Positions 12,755 through 24,700 of a DNA stretch of 64,000 nucleotides are shown here, piece after piece. The notes below the pieces were generated by a model. That model saw only the letters and a program-made list of their open reading frames with translations, searched no databases and was not told the origin of the DNA. Within the stretch, counting starts at the first letter, position 1. Each line of letters starts with the position of its first letter. The stretch is from Sarcocystis neurona (lineage: Eukaryota > Apicomplexa > Conoidasida > Eucoccidiorida > Sarcocystidae). The stretch lies in the NCBI GenBank assembly GCA_000727475.1, contig KL647288.1, positions 9,240,055-9,304,054 on the forward strand. The letters are read 5' to 3'. Both the position numbers and the translations under genes were made by a program.

Positions 12755-13414
12755 ATGGTATATAGGCACGAGTACGGAAGTGCAGGACATAAGTGTCTAG
12801 GAATCGCCTCCACGAGTGTGCGGATGAGCTTACTGCAGCTACTTGGATTCTCTGGAGAGACAGCTGAACTCGTACTCGCAACTGAAATTGTATGCAGAGA
12901 AGACGAACAACAGTGCACAATCTTCACCTCATCCTGCAACATCAGTCTACCATGGCTTGCCGATTGTACTTCTATCGTAGCTCTGTTTTCCTGGTGTCTA
13001 CAGAAGATTACGCGCACTTCGGGTTATTGTTCTGTCGAGCGACCGGAGGGATTACAGATTCTTCCGCTCCCCAGTCACCTTGAATTGTTCGACACATGTA
13101 CGTTTTCAACACACTGTAGGAGTCATTGGCTCTATTGCTGCTTCCTGTGTCTCCGGACGCGCGAGGATTATGGATGGTTGCGCAACAGCGAAGTCTGCTC
13201 AGAACGTTCTCACTTACGATATCCTACTTCTAAACAGGCATGGACAGACGTCGCAGTGCTCCTGCTGCAGCATTTTTTGTGCCACCAGTGCTGCTTCTGC
13301 TCCTGCAGGGGTTTACCGTTTTCTATGGAGAGGAAAGTTGTAGCCAAGGAGCCGTGCACGCGAACGTGTGCATCTCCTCTAGAGCTGCTCCTCGAATTCA
13401 GCGTTGTTTACTAA
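12755..13414 (+). CDS. Open frame of 219 codons, unidentified and doubtful
   Basis: Starts at an ATG and stays open for 219 codons without being driven by simple repeats, which is unlikely but not impossible by chance. The translation is unusually Cys-, Trp- and Leu-rich and shows no domain, signal peptide or repeat. No splice junction supports it, and the minus strand at 12745-13017 is also open. Kept at low confidence. Confidence 0.2.
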   Translation: MVYRHEYGSAGHKCLGIASTSVRMSLLQLLGFSGETAELVLATEIVCREDEQQCTIFTSSCNISLPWLADCTSIVALFSWCLQKITRTSGYCSVERPEGLQILPLPSHLELFDTCTFSTHCRSHWLYCCFLCLRTREDYGWLRNSEVCSERSHLRYPTSKQAWTDVAVLLLQHFLCHQCCFCSCRGLPFSMERKVVAKEPCTRTCASPLELLLEFSVVY

Positions 13415-16400
13415 AGGGGAAAAGACAACCGGGAGCAATCCTCGTGCGTATGTAGTGCGGTGCGGCTTGTTGAGTGTTTTAGAATTCTCACTAGGTCCTC
13501 TTGACCTGGCCGTGTGTCGCAAGTAGTGTCTTATTTCGGGGGATGCTGTTGAGCGCTGGTGGCTAGGTGTGGACGACAGTGTAAGTGGGCTTTCCGCAGA
13601 CCTGATGTTTGTCAGTCTTAGTAGTGACGTCTGCGCTGGCCGCGCCACGTTGTAGAGGGTCGTGTGTTCACTGTTCGGGTGATCACATTCGCAAATGTGG
13701 CGCTACGTGTGCTGCTGTGGCAGGTAGAGTCGTCCAACTGAGGTAATCTGTGGCTGCCGTTGGTGAGTAATGCCCTCCTACTTGTCTCGTTAATGACCGG
13801 CCGCCTGCGTCTCTTATTGGTGTTGACATGGGAAATCGCCATGCTATCGCACCCATGAGAGTTGCTGCAGCTGATCCCCTTGCAGCTCGGAGGTCCCACG
13901 TTGCACTGGCCCTCCCCTCAGAAGGTAGCAAAGGGCACAAACAAAAAGGGAATCACGCTGTTCCTGGGGTCGCTTTCCGACTGAATGCTTTTCTGCAAGA
14001 AAAGGTGTACATGTACATACCACAACTCTTTAAATTGTCAGACCACGGCACGTAAGACTGCTCCTTTAGTCAAAAGGTGACCAGGATTACACAAAGGGAG
14101 GGAGACATGATGATGTTGGTGCTTTTCCATGTGACTGCTTGTATACACACGAAGGAAAATATTCAACCTGAGCTGCACCAACTACCACGCAGGACAGTTG
14201 GAAGATGTGGTTGTAGCGTTGCATTGAATATATCGAAGCTCGTCGCCGCAAACGGTACGCTCCGGGGTCGGCCTCGATGTTCGTGTGCTTCTGCGGATAA
14301 CCTCTTGCCGCATTTCCGGTCACAGGTACAGTCGTCTTGCTGGACGTGTCTGAGCGCCGCCGAATCTACCACTCTCACGTTAGTGTTCGTGCTGCTGTCA
14401 CTGCCGCTACTGCTGCTGCTGCTGCCGCGTGAGCGTACCTACCGCATTTTTGCTCTCGTCGGTGTTGAACGACTGTGGCTTCCCCTTCGTTACCACCATT
14501 GCTTTGCTAGCACCAGTGCTATGCTTTAGAATGTCTTCTACGTGGTACAGCGGGCCCCGGCCCTGCCACGCGTGTCCGGTAACAGCGGTCGAAGTGCGAG
14601 TGCATGAGTGTTGGCGACTGCCGACGACGAGTAGCTCTGAAAAGTGGAATTCTACGTGTAATGTAGTCCGTTATAGACCAGTAACTCACCCGAGTCGGAA
14701 TCTGACACACAGCTGTGGTGTGGAACCCTGAAACTATGCAAATATTTTCTAGCAGACCCATACGTACGACGGTGCATGAGTAAATGTTTGTGTGGAAGCG
14801 AACGTAGAGAAATTAGTTATGTACCTGCGAAAACGTGTGTACACAGTATCAAAACCTTCAACAGGATAGTGCTTGCCGTGAAAAGTTGTACCTTACTGCA
14901 GCTCCCATTGTCAGCACTGGCAAAATGCGGTACAGCTCTACTGAGCCCACGGCGCAGAGCTCGGCCACTGTTTTTCAGACTGTGCGAGACTGGTTACGCA
15001 GTGAACCAAGCGAGCTCCGCGTCCCCTACATACAATTCATTTAGATGAGGCTACAACAATACGTCCGTATTCTCTATAAAGGTTCGAAGAAGCGCAAACT
15101 ACGGCATACGTTAACGCATGTACGGTGGAGTTCGATCGCCGGTAAGGACGTCACTGACGATTTTTGGTCGATATATTGTCGTACACTGCTAATCACCATC
15201 CACCAAGATGTACGTGTTCGTCTTGTGGGCAATCGTGTACGTTTTGTGCCTTTTGGACACCTGTACCTTCGAGTCGTCTTCTCAGTCAACCATTTCGACA
15301 ACCGATACGCGCCCAGGACGGGCAGCAGGTTCGTTAACAGTGACTCTACCACACGTATATATATGTATATGTGTAAATATTTTTCTGACCATGTTCGAAA
15401 AAATGTTGCCAGAGGAGGAGTCACTCGAAGTCGATCCAAATTGTTTTAAATGCCGCGAATCGCCGACCTCCATGTGGTGTGGTGCGGAATGCGAACCAGC
15501 TCTACGTCTACAAATGTTTCCGGGGCTGTATGTATACGTGAATCCGTATGTGATAAGAGGCTTCTCCATAAATATATGGATCCAGACATACATCTGACAA
15601 CGTGGGTGTATAGTAGAGATGTACTATATATATACATATGTGTGCATGTATAAATATGGATGCGCGTATGTGTGTACACAAATGTGTGTATGTACGTGTG
15701 CGTGGATGTATGTACGTACATGTACGAAGGGCATAGTCAATCAGGCAGACGGAGGCTGTGTCGTACTCTCCTAAGCGCGAATTCGAGAGGTTCACGCAAC
15801 ACCACCTTTGCATCGACCTTCTGTAGCGTTGACTTGCCTGTGTACGTCCAAGAACAGGGACGTCCGGATATGAGATTCAGCGCTTCACTCTGGATGCTGC
15901 AGATTGTGGACATCACTGGCAGTGCCTGCACAAATAATTAGCGGGGAACGCGATTATTTTGACGTCCGTGGCCATGCCGCATTTTCAGTACAATGTATAC
16001 TACGTAGGTGTACAGTCAGCGGCTCTAGGTAGACCTAGCGGTACCGTGGACGCAGGTGTCCAAGGCACTAGAGAATTGTAAGTAGCCCTCGTGTGGAAAT
16101 GTTCAACACAGTTACCTATACACCGATTGAGCCCTCGGCGCGCATACACGCAGAGGAAAAAAAACTTGTATACCTGACGGCGCCTGAGAAATTATCAGTG
16201 TAAACCGCACGAGGATCTCTGCGGTAAACAATTATGCATATTAGTGCATTCATGTATACATCTAGAAAGCTAGTGTATTTGCGTGCGCTGCCGCTGGTTC
16301 GTTTGGTGCTGCTCGTCCGCGTACACGCATATGCCGCCAAAGTGCACATACGTGTGTACTATCTGTGGGTGTGTATACATATATATATACACACAGATAA

Positions 16401-16688
16401 ATGTGTGCTATGTACATATACATGCATATGTATATATATATATATATATATGCGTGCTATGTACGCCCGTACACCGATGCACGATGGAAGTACACACCTA
16501 ATTCAGGCAAATGGATAAACCAGTCCACTGCTTTCTACCGATAGATGGTGTGCATATATATATATATACGTATGTATATACACAAAAATAATACATGCTT
16601 GTATCACACCTTGCTGCAGATTCGCACAGCGGAGGCATCTGCGTGGGTGAGTCACCCCGCACTCATGCAGCGAACCGTCGAGGCGTAC
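13415..16688. other. Repeat-poor region without a supported gene, with TA microsatellites
   Basis: Short frames only. One small plus-strand frame that looks coding is 14924-15046, where an ATG leads into MRYSSTEPTAQSSATVFQ and then FI before the stop, about 40 codons; it could be a fragment of an exon. TA-rich microsatellites occur at 15355-15370, 15627-15640, 16376-16450 and 16553-16575. Confidence 0.45.
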
Positions 16689-17700
16689 CCCTGTTTGTGG
16701 CGCAGTCTTCCCACCTTTCCTTTTCTTCTCGACCTCCGCATCGCTCGGCTCTTCTTCTTTTCCGTGCCGTCGGTATTCCTCTTTTGTCCTACACTTCGTT
16801 CTTTTTATAGGAAACTGAGAACGGCTGTCCGTCTCCTCCGTGTCTCTTAATTTCTCCCTACACTGTTCGTTTCCTTCTGCACCACTTAGATACAGTACGC
16901 ATCCTTTTTTCGTCCATCTGCTACGGCGCGTAGAACCCATCATTCATGGAGGGCAAGAATTCTTGTTTTTCAGATTATCTCTAGGAGTTTCTCGGCCTTC
17001 TACCGGCAGCTTTTTCGGTTAGTTGCGGGCGTGTTCTCCTGCTTCCCAGCATGCGCGATGACCCATGAAGTATCGTGGGCGGCTCTCTGCTGTGCCTTGA
17101 TTTCTTGTCATGCCATCCTGAAATTTTGTTTTCACTTTCGTGGCCACGACTTCCCCTCACCCATTCCGTAAGATGTGTTTCCTTGTCTGAGTTCAGTTTT
17201 TTTCATTCCTTTTTCCCTTCGCACGTCCTTTTTTTATTTCCACCGTGCCGTCAATCGTGCTGAATCTACCCTAGCATATGATTCCTGTTCCCACATTTGA
17301 TGTTTGTGACTCCGCTTGCATTCTCGGTCCCTTCACTGCGGCATCTCTTGTTCTCGCCGGCTTGCTTCTGCGACGGGCTTGCTTTTCCCTTCGTCAGTAC
17401 GACTTCCGTATCCCCTAATCTGAGCGTCCCTCAAGTTTTTCTGTGTGACCATCTCCTTTGTCTCCCTCGCTTCGGTCTCGTTCTCCAACCTCTTTCGTCT
17501 CTCCAACATCTTAGTGCAGCTTCCCCTCTCGATGCCGTGTTTCGTTTCTCCTGTCTCGCCGTGCCTGAGCTCTGTCTGCTACATGGCTTGTGTGCGGATT
17601 TGCCGCCCTCTTGAAGATCGACTCCTTCCTGCGTATTTCTCTGCAACTATGCCGTGTTTTCCCATTGCGTTCAACTCTTTAGGGCCAGAGGTGTTTAGGA
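16689..17700. other. Pyrimidine-rich block upstream of the PAT1 region
   Basis: About 1 kb of plus-strand sequence is strongly enriched in T and C (repeated ttcc, cttctt and tttttt words), unlike either flank. Plus-strand frames through it are Phe/Leu/Ser/Pro-rich and look like composition artefacts. It could be a promoter or 5' flanking region for the plus-strand PAT1 gene or something further left; this is inference from position only. Confidence 0.4.
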
Positions 17701-18714
17701 TTGTGTGCGTGTGGATGAGGGCGCATTTATGAAGACTAGCGGCACCCGAAAAACAGCAGCTGCTGCTGCAGGGAAACAGCAGTGGCTCTCGCAGCAGTAC
17801 AGCAGTGAAGATATCACGACAATCAGGGCTGTGCGGTGCAGCACTTCCGGCAGGGGGAAAAGGAGCAGCAGCCGCAGATTCGGCACCACCCAAAGCGGGG
17901 CCTGTGCCACGGTGACGTGCATTGTAGCGGCGGTGTTTACCTTAACAGGGGAAAGGTATCGACTGCGACCTGCTTTCCAGGGGTAGTGCCTGCAGGGTTT
18001 TGCGTCTACGAAATTAGACAGTGTTGGCGCTGCTGCGTGGTGGCACCACTGGAATTGCGCCCTGCAGCGAGTGGCGCGGTGCAGCAGGCGACTGCACACC
18101 TGTTACACCAGCAGGGTTGAGGAGACCTGAAGCACCAGAAGCAGCAGCAGCAGCAGTGCCGCGGCTTGCAGGAGCACGAAGCGCACCGGTGCCGTGGCGG
18201 GTACAAAGCGTGAAGAAGCGGCAAGCGGCTCTTTGGACATCCGCGATTCTTGTGGTGCGGCAGAGGGAGGCGCCGGCAAAGCGACTACCACAGCAAGTGC
18301 AGAGCAGTGCGCGAGCACGAACCCACTAGCGCAGCAACAGCAGCGGCAGCACAGCAATGCGGAACCAGCGGTGTGATGCAGCACTAGCAGCCGCTGTAGG
18401 CTTTCTGCAGCAGTAACAACAGCAACAGTCGTAGACTTCCTTGCACTAGCAGCAGAGGAGGACGGGCTCCGCTGGAGCAGCAGCGGGCTTGCACAGCAGC
18501 CGACTTGTGCCGCAACAGCATAGCAGAGCAACAACAGCAGCAGTAATGTACCTGCAGCAATCCACCACGTGCCGCACAGAGTCACAGGGTCTTTGGCAGG
18601 AGCAACAGGAAAAAGCTGCCTCTAGAGCGGCAGGGGGACCGCGGACGCGCAGGAATAGTAGGAGCCCGAGGACTCGCTTGTAGGAAGCAGAGGGCTTCGA
18701 GACTCACAGAAGAA
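17701..18714 (+). other. CAG-rich interval before PAT1, possible 5' leader or small gene
   Basis: CAG trinucleotides on the plus strand fall in Gln or Ala phase in several short frames. An ATG at 17729 opens MKTSGTRKTAAAAAGKQQ; a frame at 18194-18376 ends in Ala/Gln-rich sequence. The repeat-rich DNA may be transcribed 5' leader of PAT1 or exons of a separate plus-strand gene. The minus-strand frame at 18103-18585 imitates a signal peptide but starts with GTG and is explained by CTG runs. Confidence 0.3.
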
Positions 18715-21700
18715 ATGGATGAAGAAGAAGACTTCGAGTTGCAGCCGCTGGACGGCTGCGATGAGGACGAGGACGATGTCGACGCGAAAAATGTCGACAC
18801 ATTCGCGGAAGGAGGCGCACTGGGTAGGCGACTGTTTGGGGGTACGTACACCGCAGAGGAAAGGGGACTGTTACTGCGGCGCCACTCGTCGCTGCGAACA
18901 GTACTGAAAATTTCCTTTCTAGGCACCCGCAGAACTTGCGCGGTATCCAGAGGAATGTGTTTTCACACGCATATGTGTGTTGGTGTGTAAGTGGACGAAT
19001 ACGAGTGAAGTGCATGTCTAGCCCCGGTGAGAGAGCTGGACAATGTACACGTATGCGCACGTCGGGCTCGTAAACGTGTGCCGCTCTGGTGTGGCCACTG
19101 CTGCAGTCGTCTAATGGAGCGACTCCCTGCCGCACGAATGGGAACGCTAGCTAGCGCCGCCTGTATCGCGTCGGGAGTACTTCGTAGGTAGATGCAGCAT
19201 ACATAAAGACCGCGCCAGATGCAGTCTTTAGCGTGGTTGGAAGATATATTATGTGGAGCTGGTGCTGCGTTAGGGGCCGTCGTGCTCTGGGGTGCTGTGC
19301 GGCAGTGTGTGATGGTCGCTGGTGCTCTTACCGCTATTAGTGCTGGTGCAGCTGCCACTGTTGTGGGTGTCGCTGCTGCTGCTGGCACTGGTGTTACAGT
19401 GACCTCTTCTGCGGCTTGTTGCTGCATTTGTGGCTGCTAGTGCTACCGTAGCTGCTTTTGATGTCGGTCGTGATGCTCTGCAGGCGACGACTGGCAGCCC
19501 GATGCAAATGCTCTGGGAGCATTTGAAGCCCTGCGAATTGCGACGCAGCAGCAGGGGCTACAGGAGCGGGGCCGGCGGCAGCAGCAATCACCTCCACCGT
19601 TTTCATTTTTGCAACAGAAGGAGCAGGAGGCGGACATCTCGCGTGGGTCTGTATATGCTGCACCTTCGCTACCGCAGCATCGGCAGCAGCAGCAGCGGCT
19701 TCTCGAGCAGGAGCAGCAGCAGCAGCAGTTTCCTCTCCAGCATCAGGACAGACTTGTGTGGCAGCAGCCGCTGCAGCAGCAGCGACAACCGGCCCAATCG
19801 CAGCTTCAACCATCACAGCCACTCGAGCACTCGTTGAGCCAGCAGCAGCTGCGGGGGCGAACGACTGCAGCAGGCGCCGCTGAGGCGGCAGGAGGGGAGC
19901 AGGCACGGGGTTTCTTGGGGAGCAGTTTTCAGAGCTCTTCACGGTCCACAGTGACGGAGCAGTTAAACAGACTGATCGCGTTTAAACGTCAGCAACATCA
20001 GCAGCAGGCACCGTGGCTGCCTTCTACCGGAGGACCTGATGTGCCTTCTCCAAGGACGACTGCTGTTGCCTCCTCTGCAGGAGCTGGCTTCACTTCCGCT
20101 GCTCCAGCAGGTGCGGTTGGTCCAACAGCGGCTGCTGTTGCTCCTGGGGACGCAAGACCGTCGGCAGCGGGGGCTGGTTTTGCTGCGGCTTCCTCTGCAG
20201 GGGAAGGTCCTGCTTTTCGAAGTAATTTTGATATAGGGTCGGTTGTGGAGCGGCCACCAGCCGGTCCCCGTGACTTTGGTCTCGATTCGTTCACGACCCC
20301 TGGTGCTGCTGTTGTTCCTGGAGCTGGTTCGGTTTGTGGCGACCTATTTGCTGCAGGCACGGGCTCTGCTGCTGCAGCATCCTCCAGCGAGACCGCATTA
20401 TTTCCTACCGCAACTGCAACAGGACGGGCAGTAGCAACAGCAGCAGCGGGCCGTGGCGCACCTGGTGCTGACGTATTTCTAACACGTAGGCCGCCTCCAG
20501 GCTTGCAACTGCCGCGGCAGTTCGTGTCGTCCGCCTCAGCTCTACAGCAGCAGCAACAGCAGCAGCTGCTGAACAAACATGTGAATGAGCGACAGCCGCC
20601 GCAGCTGCTGGCTGAGCAAGACACTCTGGCTGCTGTTGATGCCACATCTTGTGCTGCTGCTGCTGCTCTTGTGCTCTCTCCTGCCGCTGGCCCTGGCCCT
20701 GCGGGTGGTCTTCCTGTTGCGCCTGCTACGTACGGTGCTGCTGCTCATTATTCTTCTGCTCCTGCGGCTGCGCGCACGCCTGCTCTTCCGTCTCCTGCTC
20801 CTAATGCTGGACGGCATACTACTTTGACTGAAGAGGATCAAAGAAGCATGCTACAGCTGCTCAAAAACCTGAACCTAACTGCAGCAGCACTTGCTGCTCT
20901 AGACGGCGCCAGTGCCTGTGGTGCCACAGAGCCAGCCACAGCACGTGCTCCTGGCATGCAGCAGATGCAGCGACAGATGCAGCGAGAGCATCTGCTGTCG
21001 CCGCAGCAGCATGATCGAGCGGAGCACCTGCACCCGCTGCAGCTGCAACAGGAGCTGCAACAACGTTATCTGCAGCAGCAGGAAGTACAAGAGCAGCAGC
21101 GGCAGCAGCAGCAGCGGCGGCAGCAGGAGCAGGAGTTTTTGCAGCAGGAGCAAGCGGGGCATATCCAGGGGCAAGAGCGGCTACACCGACAACAGCGACT
21201 GCTTCAATTTCTGCGTCCAGGTGGGTATGCTCGTGGGGGCGGTGAAGCAGCAGCGGAAGATGGACCGCTTGGGGAAGATGGCGCCGCCGCTGCAGGAGCA
21301 CGCAGACCACCCAAGGCAGCAGCAGGAACCGCCGGCGCACCACACACTTGCGTCAGGGAGCAGATTCAGCAACAGGACAGTCAGACGCCGACAGGGCCTG
21401 CAGCCTTGCGACTTCCTTGGGAAGCGGTGTTTCCATCCGGACATCCCCAGCTGCAGCAACCACAGCAACTGCAGGAGCAGCGAGACCTTGAAGACACGCG
21501 CCAGCAGGAGCTGGCACAGGAGCAGCCGATGCGACAGCCGGTGGCGCCGCTGGTGTTTCTGCAGAATTCTCGGGCCAGAGGGGACTGTGCACCTGCGGTT
21601 GTAGGGACTGCTGCTGCGCCGCGGGAGCCTGTGGGCCGCATGCAGCAGGACCAGCAACAGCTGCAACAGCAGTCCGTTCAGCGTCTGCAACAGTCTTGCA

Positions 21701-24700
21701 GCGGCGCCAGCCCCAGGGGCAGCACCAGCGTCTTCGAAGGTGCCAGGGTGGAGAAGAAGGTGTTTACTGAAGCAGAAGTGCTGCAGATGTTGGCAGCTGC
21801 TAGCAGAAGAGACAGCAGCGAGAGGGCGTCTGCTGCTGTGGTGCAACCGAAACATTTTGCTGCTCTACCGATGAGGCAACAGCGCCCGCCGTTTCAAGTG
21901 CTGCAGCGTTTGCAACAGCAACAGCAATCATCACAGCACCAGCACGCGCAGAGTCAGCCGCAGCAGGAGTCGCACGTGTTTGAACAGCGGCAACAAGCAG
22001 AGCAGCAGCAGCCTCAAGGACAATGCGAGAAGACGGAGCAGCAGCAGCACGTACAACAGCTTACGCAACAGCAACTACCGGATCTGCAGAACCTACAGGT
22101 GCAGCGACAAGAGCAGCAAGCTGATGCTGCGTGGCTGTCTGCAGGAGAGCTGCCCACACAGCAGCTGCGGGAAGGGCTGTACCCGAGCAGCCTCAGGGGA
22201 GTGACCGAAGAAGACCGAAGGCGACGACAGCAACAGCTGCAACAGCCGCCGCTGCGCCCCCCCGTGCTGCAGCAACAGCGTCCGGAAACGACGCTACCGC
22301 AGCAACAAGAGCAGCCTCAACAACAACAACAACAATCAGGGGCGCAGCAGGGTGGACGCTGCTGTCCTGCTCTGGGGGCGGCCAGGAGCAGCGAGGAGTC
22401 GCGAGAGGGGACAGCAGGAGGACGAGGAGCAATTGCAGGAGGACCTGGAATGCGAGGGAACGCGACACCCCCAGTCGGAGGCATGGTCTTCCCGGCAGCA
22501 ACAAATGCAGGAGGAGCGCCGAAGGCAGCTGCATCAGCAGCAGGAAAGGCAGCAAGTCCTGCATCAGGGAAGGCAGCAGCAACAGCACGCTTTCAAGGAC
22601 CTGTTTCTCGTCCGTTCACAGCGTCCTCAGCCGTACCAGTAGCAGATGTGCCTGTGCCTCCACCAGTGGCATGCGAAGCTGTAGCAGAAATGCGGTCGGG
22701 AGCCCACTTGGGAACAAAAAAGGCGGTAACCGAAGGAGGAAAAGCTGCAGTGCCGGGGGACGCCAACTCGTCTTCCTCACTCGCCGCAGCAGGAGACGCA
22801 GGAGGAGACTCCGGAACCGCAGCACTAACAGGAGGAATGTCCTTAAGAGCAGCATCTTCTCTTGCAGCTATTCGAGCGTCCGGTCTGTTCCCGTTGACGA
22901 AGGCCCATCGTGAGATGGCTGTGAAGCAGCAGCTGCAGGAGCTGCTACCCTGGCGTCTACCGCAGCATCTGACGGGCTGCAACAGCAGTACCAGCAGCGG
23001 CATGCCTACACCAAACAGTCTGAGCAGAAGCAGCAGTGGCTACAAGGCCGTCAGTACTAACAGCAGTGAGGCTGAGAAGACCGGGGACAAAATGCGGAAA
23101 GGTGGCCAGCAGAAGCTAATGACCTCCTTTGATCTGGAGTATATCCTCCGGCTGCAGTTGACAAGCATGGCAAAAGTGCCGCAGCTGCAGCTGGTAAGCG
23201 GCCGTTGGAATTTCCGATTTCTTCGAAGCCAGAGCACCGCTTCTGCAGGAACAAGCAACAGCCGAGCACTATCGCCTTGTCGAGGCGAAAGTGGAGCCGC
23301 TGTGTACGATCAGCCGCTGCAGAGGAAGCCGCTGCTGCCGTCTCTGCCAGTCGAAATGGAACAACATTTGCTGCAGCTGTTAGCACGGCAGGACGCGTCC
23401 ATCCAGCAGGCGCCAGGACGACTCCTAAGCTCCGCGGCTACGCTGCAGAGCAGCTTCGAAACCAACGACGTCGTAATGACAACACCAGCAGGGAGGGAAG
23501 CAAATCCCCCGCTGTTGCCTGCAGCGCTGGAAAGAAAGCTTCACGGCGGAGTGGGAATTACAGTTGTTGACGGCAGCACGCGGATGCATCGGCTGCTGCT
23601 GGGCAGCATCACACTGCAAGAAGCGACGAGTCTAATGGAGCCGCTGCTATTCCGACAGTCGTCTTCTTTTTCGAGAAGAGACGAGACTTTTGCAGCAGAA
23701 GAACTCGCACGGAAAAGCAGCGGCAACAACTGGTTGAATTCTCTTGTTGCTTCCCCAGATGCTGGGGGTCCCATAGATCTTGACATTGGGCTGCTGGAGC
23801 CGCTAGAAGAGGAGACTACCGAGGAAAAAGACGCTCCTGAGATGTCTGAGGAGCAGGAACAACAGCGGCGACAAGCTGCTGCGAAAGAACGAGAGCTGCG
23901 GCGCCTGCAGAAACGCTTCGGGAAACAGACGTACTGCTCTGTGCGCCAGCCAAGAAGTTCCATTTACGTTGGCGGGCCAGTGACGGGGTTTGCTGCGGTT
24001 GAGGAGGACCCCGGCTACGACGACGATGATGCAGCCGAGTCTTGGGACGCGATGCCGTGCAGCAGGCAGACAGGCGCTGGGTCCGCTGCAGGATACAGAG
24101 AGGCAGAGACGGTCGCAGGGGCGTATGACGGCCAACAGCAACAGGGACTGGCAGGAAGCGAAAAACGCGTCATAGCAGCGCCAGCGGATGCAGTCGGCGG
24201 CAGCTCGGACGAAAAAGCCAGAAGAAAATTTTTGCGCTCTGTAAGCCGATCCTGCTGAAGGTGCTGACCTTCGGCCGCCTGCGAGCTGCTGTTCTTTAGA
24301 GGCTGTGCTCGTACGCACAAGTCTGCACAAACGGCTGCCTCCAGGTCGCTAATGTTTTGCATCTGGAGCGTACCGGTGCACCTTGCGGGTTCGTCCCCCT
24401 GCGTTTCCCTTTTCGCTGGAGAATTAGGTGGTAGCAGGCAGCGTTCCTCCAGCAGTGCGCAGCCCTCATTATCTCGGAGCTGTAGATGGAAATGGACTGC
24501 ATACCCGTATGTGTGTGCAGAGTCATACAAATTATCCACAAGAAAGACTCGGCCCCACAACTATCGCAGTGCTCGCTGCACTACACATCACTCATGGGAG
24601 GTCACGCTGCTGCTGCAGCTGCTGCGCGTGTGCATGATCACGTTCCTGCCGCTCGTGTGCCGCTGCGCGTTTGTTGTATCGGTCCCATGCTGCTGATGCT

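Noticed and set aside
18103..18585. Minus-strand frame beginning like a signal peptide followed by Leu/Cys runs
   Set aside because: It starts with GTG rather than ATG, and its hydrophobic core is simply (CTG)n, the antisense of plus-strand CAG runs.
20542..22855. Leu-, Ala- and Arg-rich frames on both strands inside the PAT1 long exon
   Set aside because: They are shadows of the CAG-rich PAT1 exon, whose frame is fixed by splice phases and by conserved motifs at both ends.
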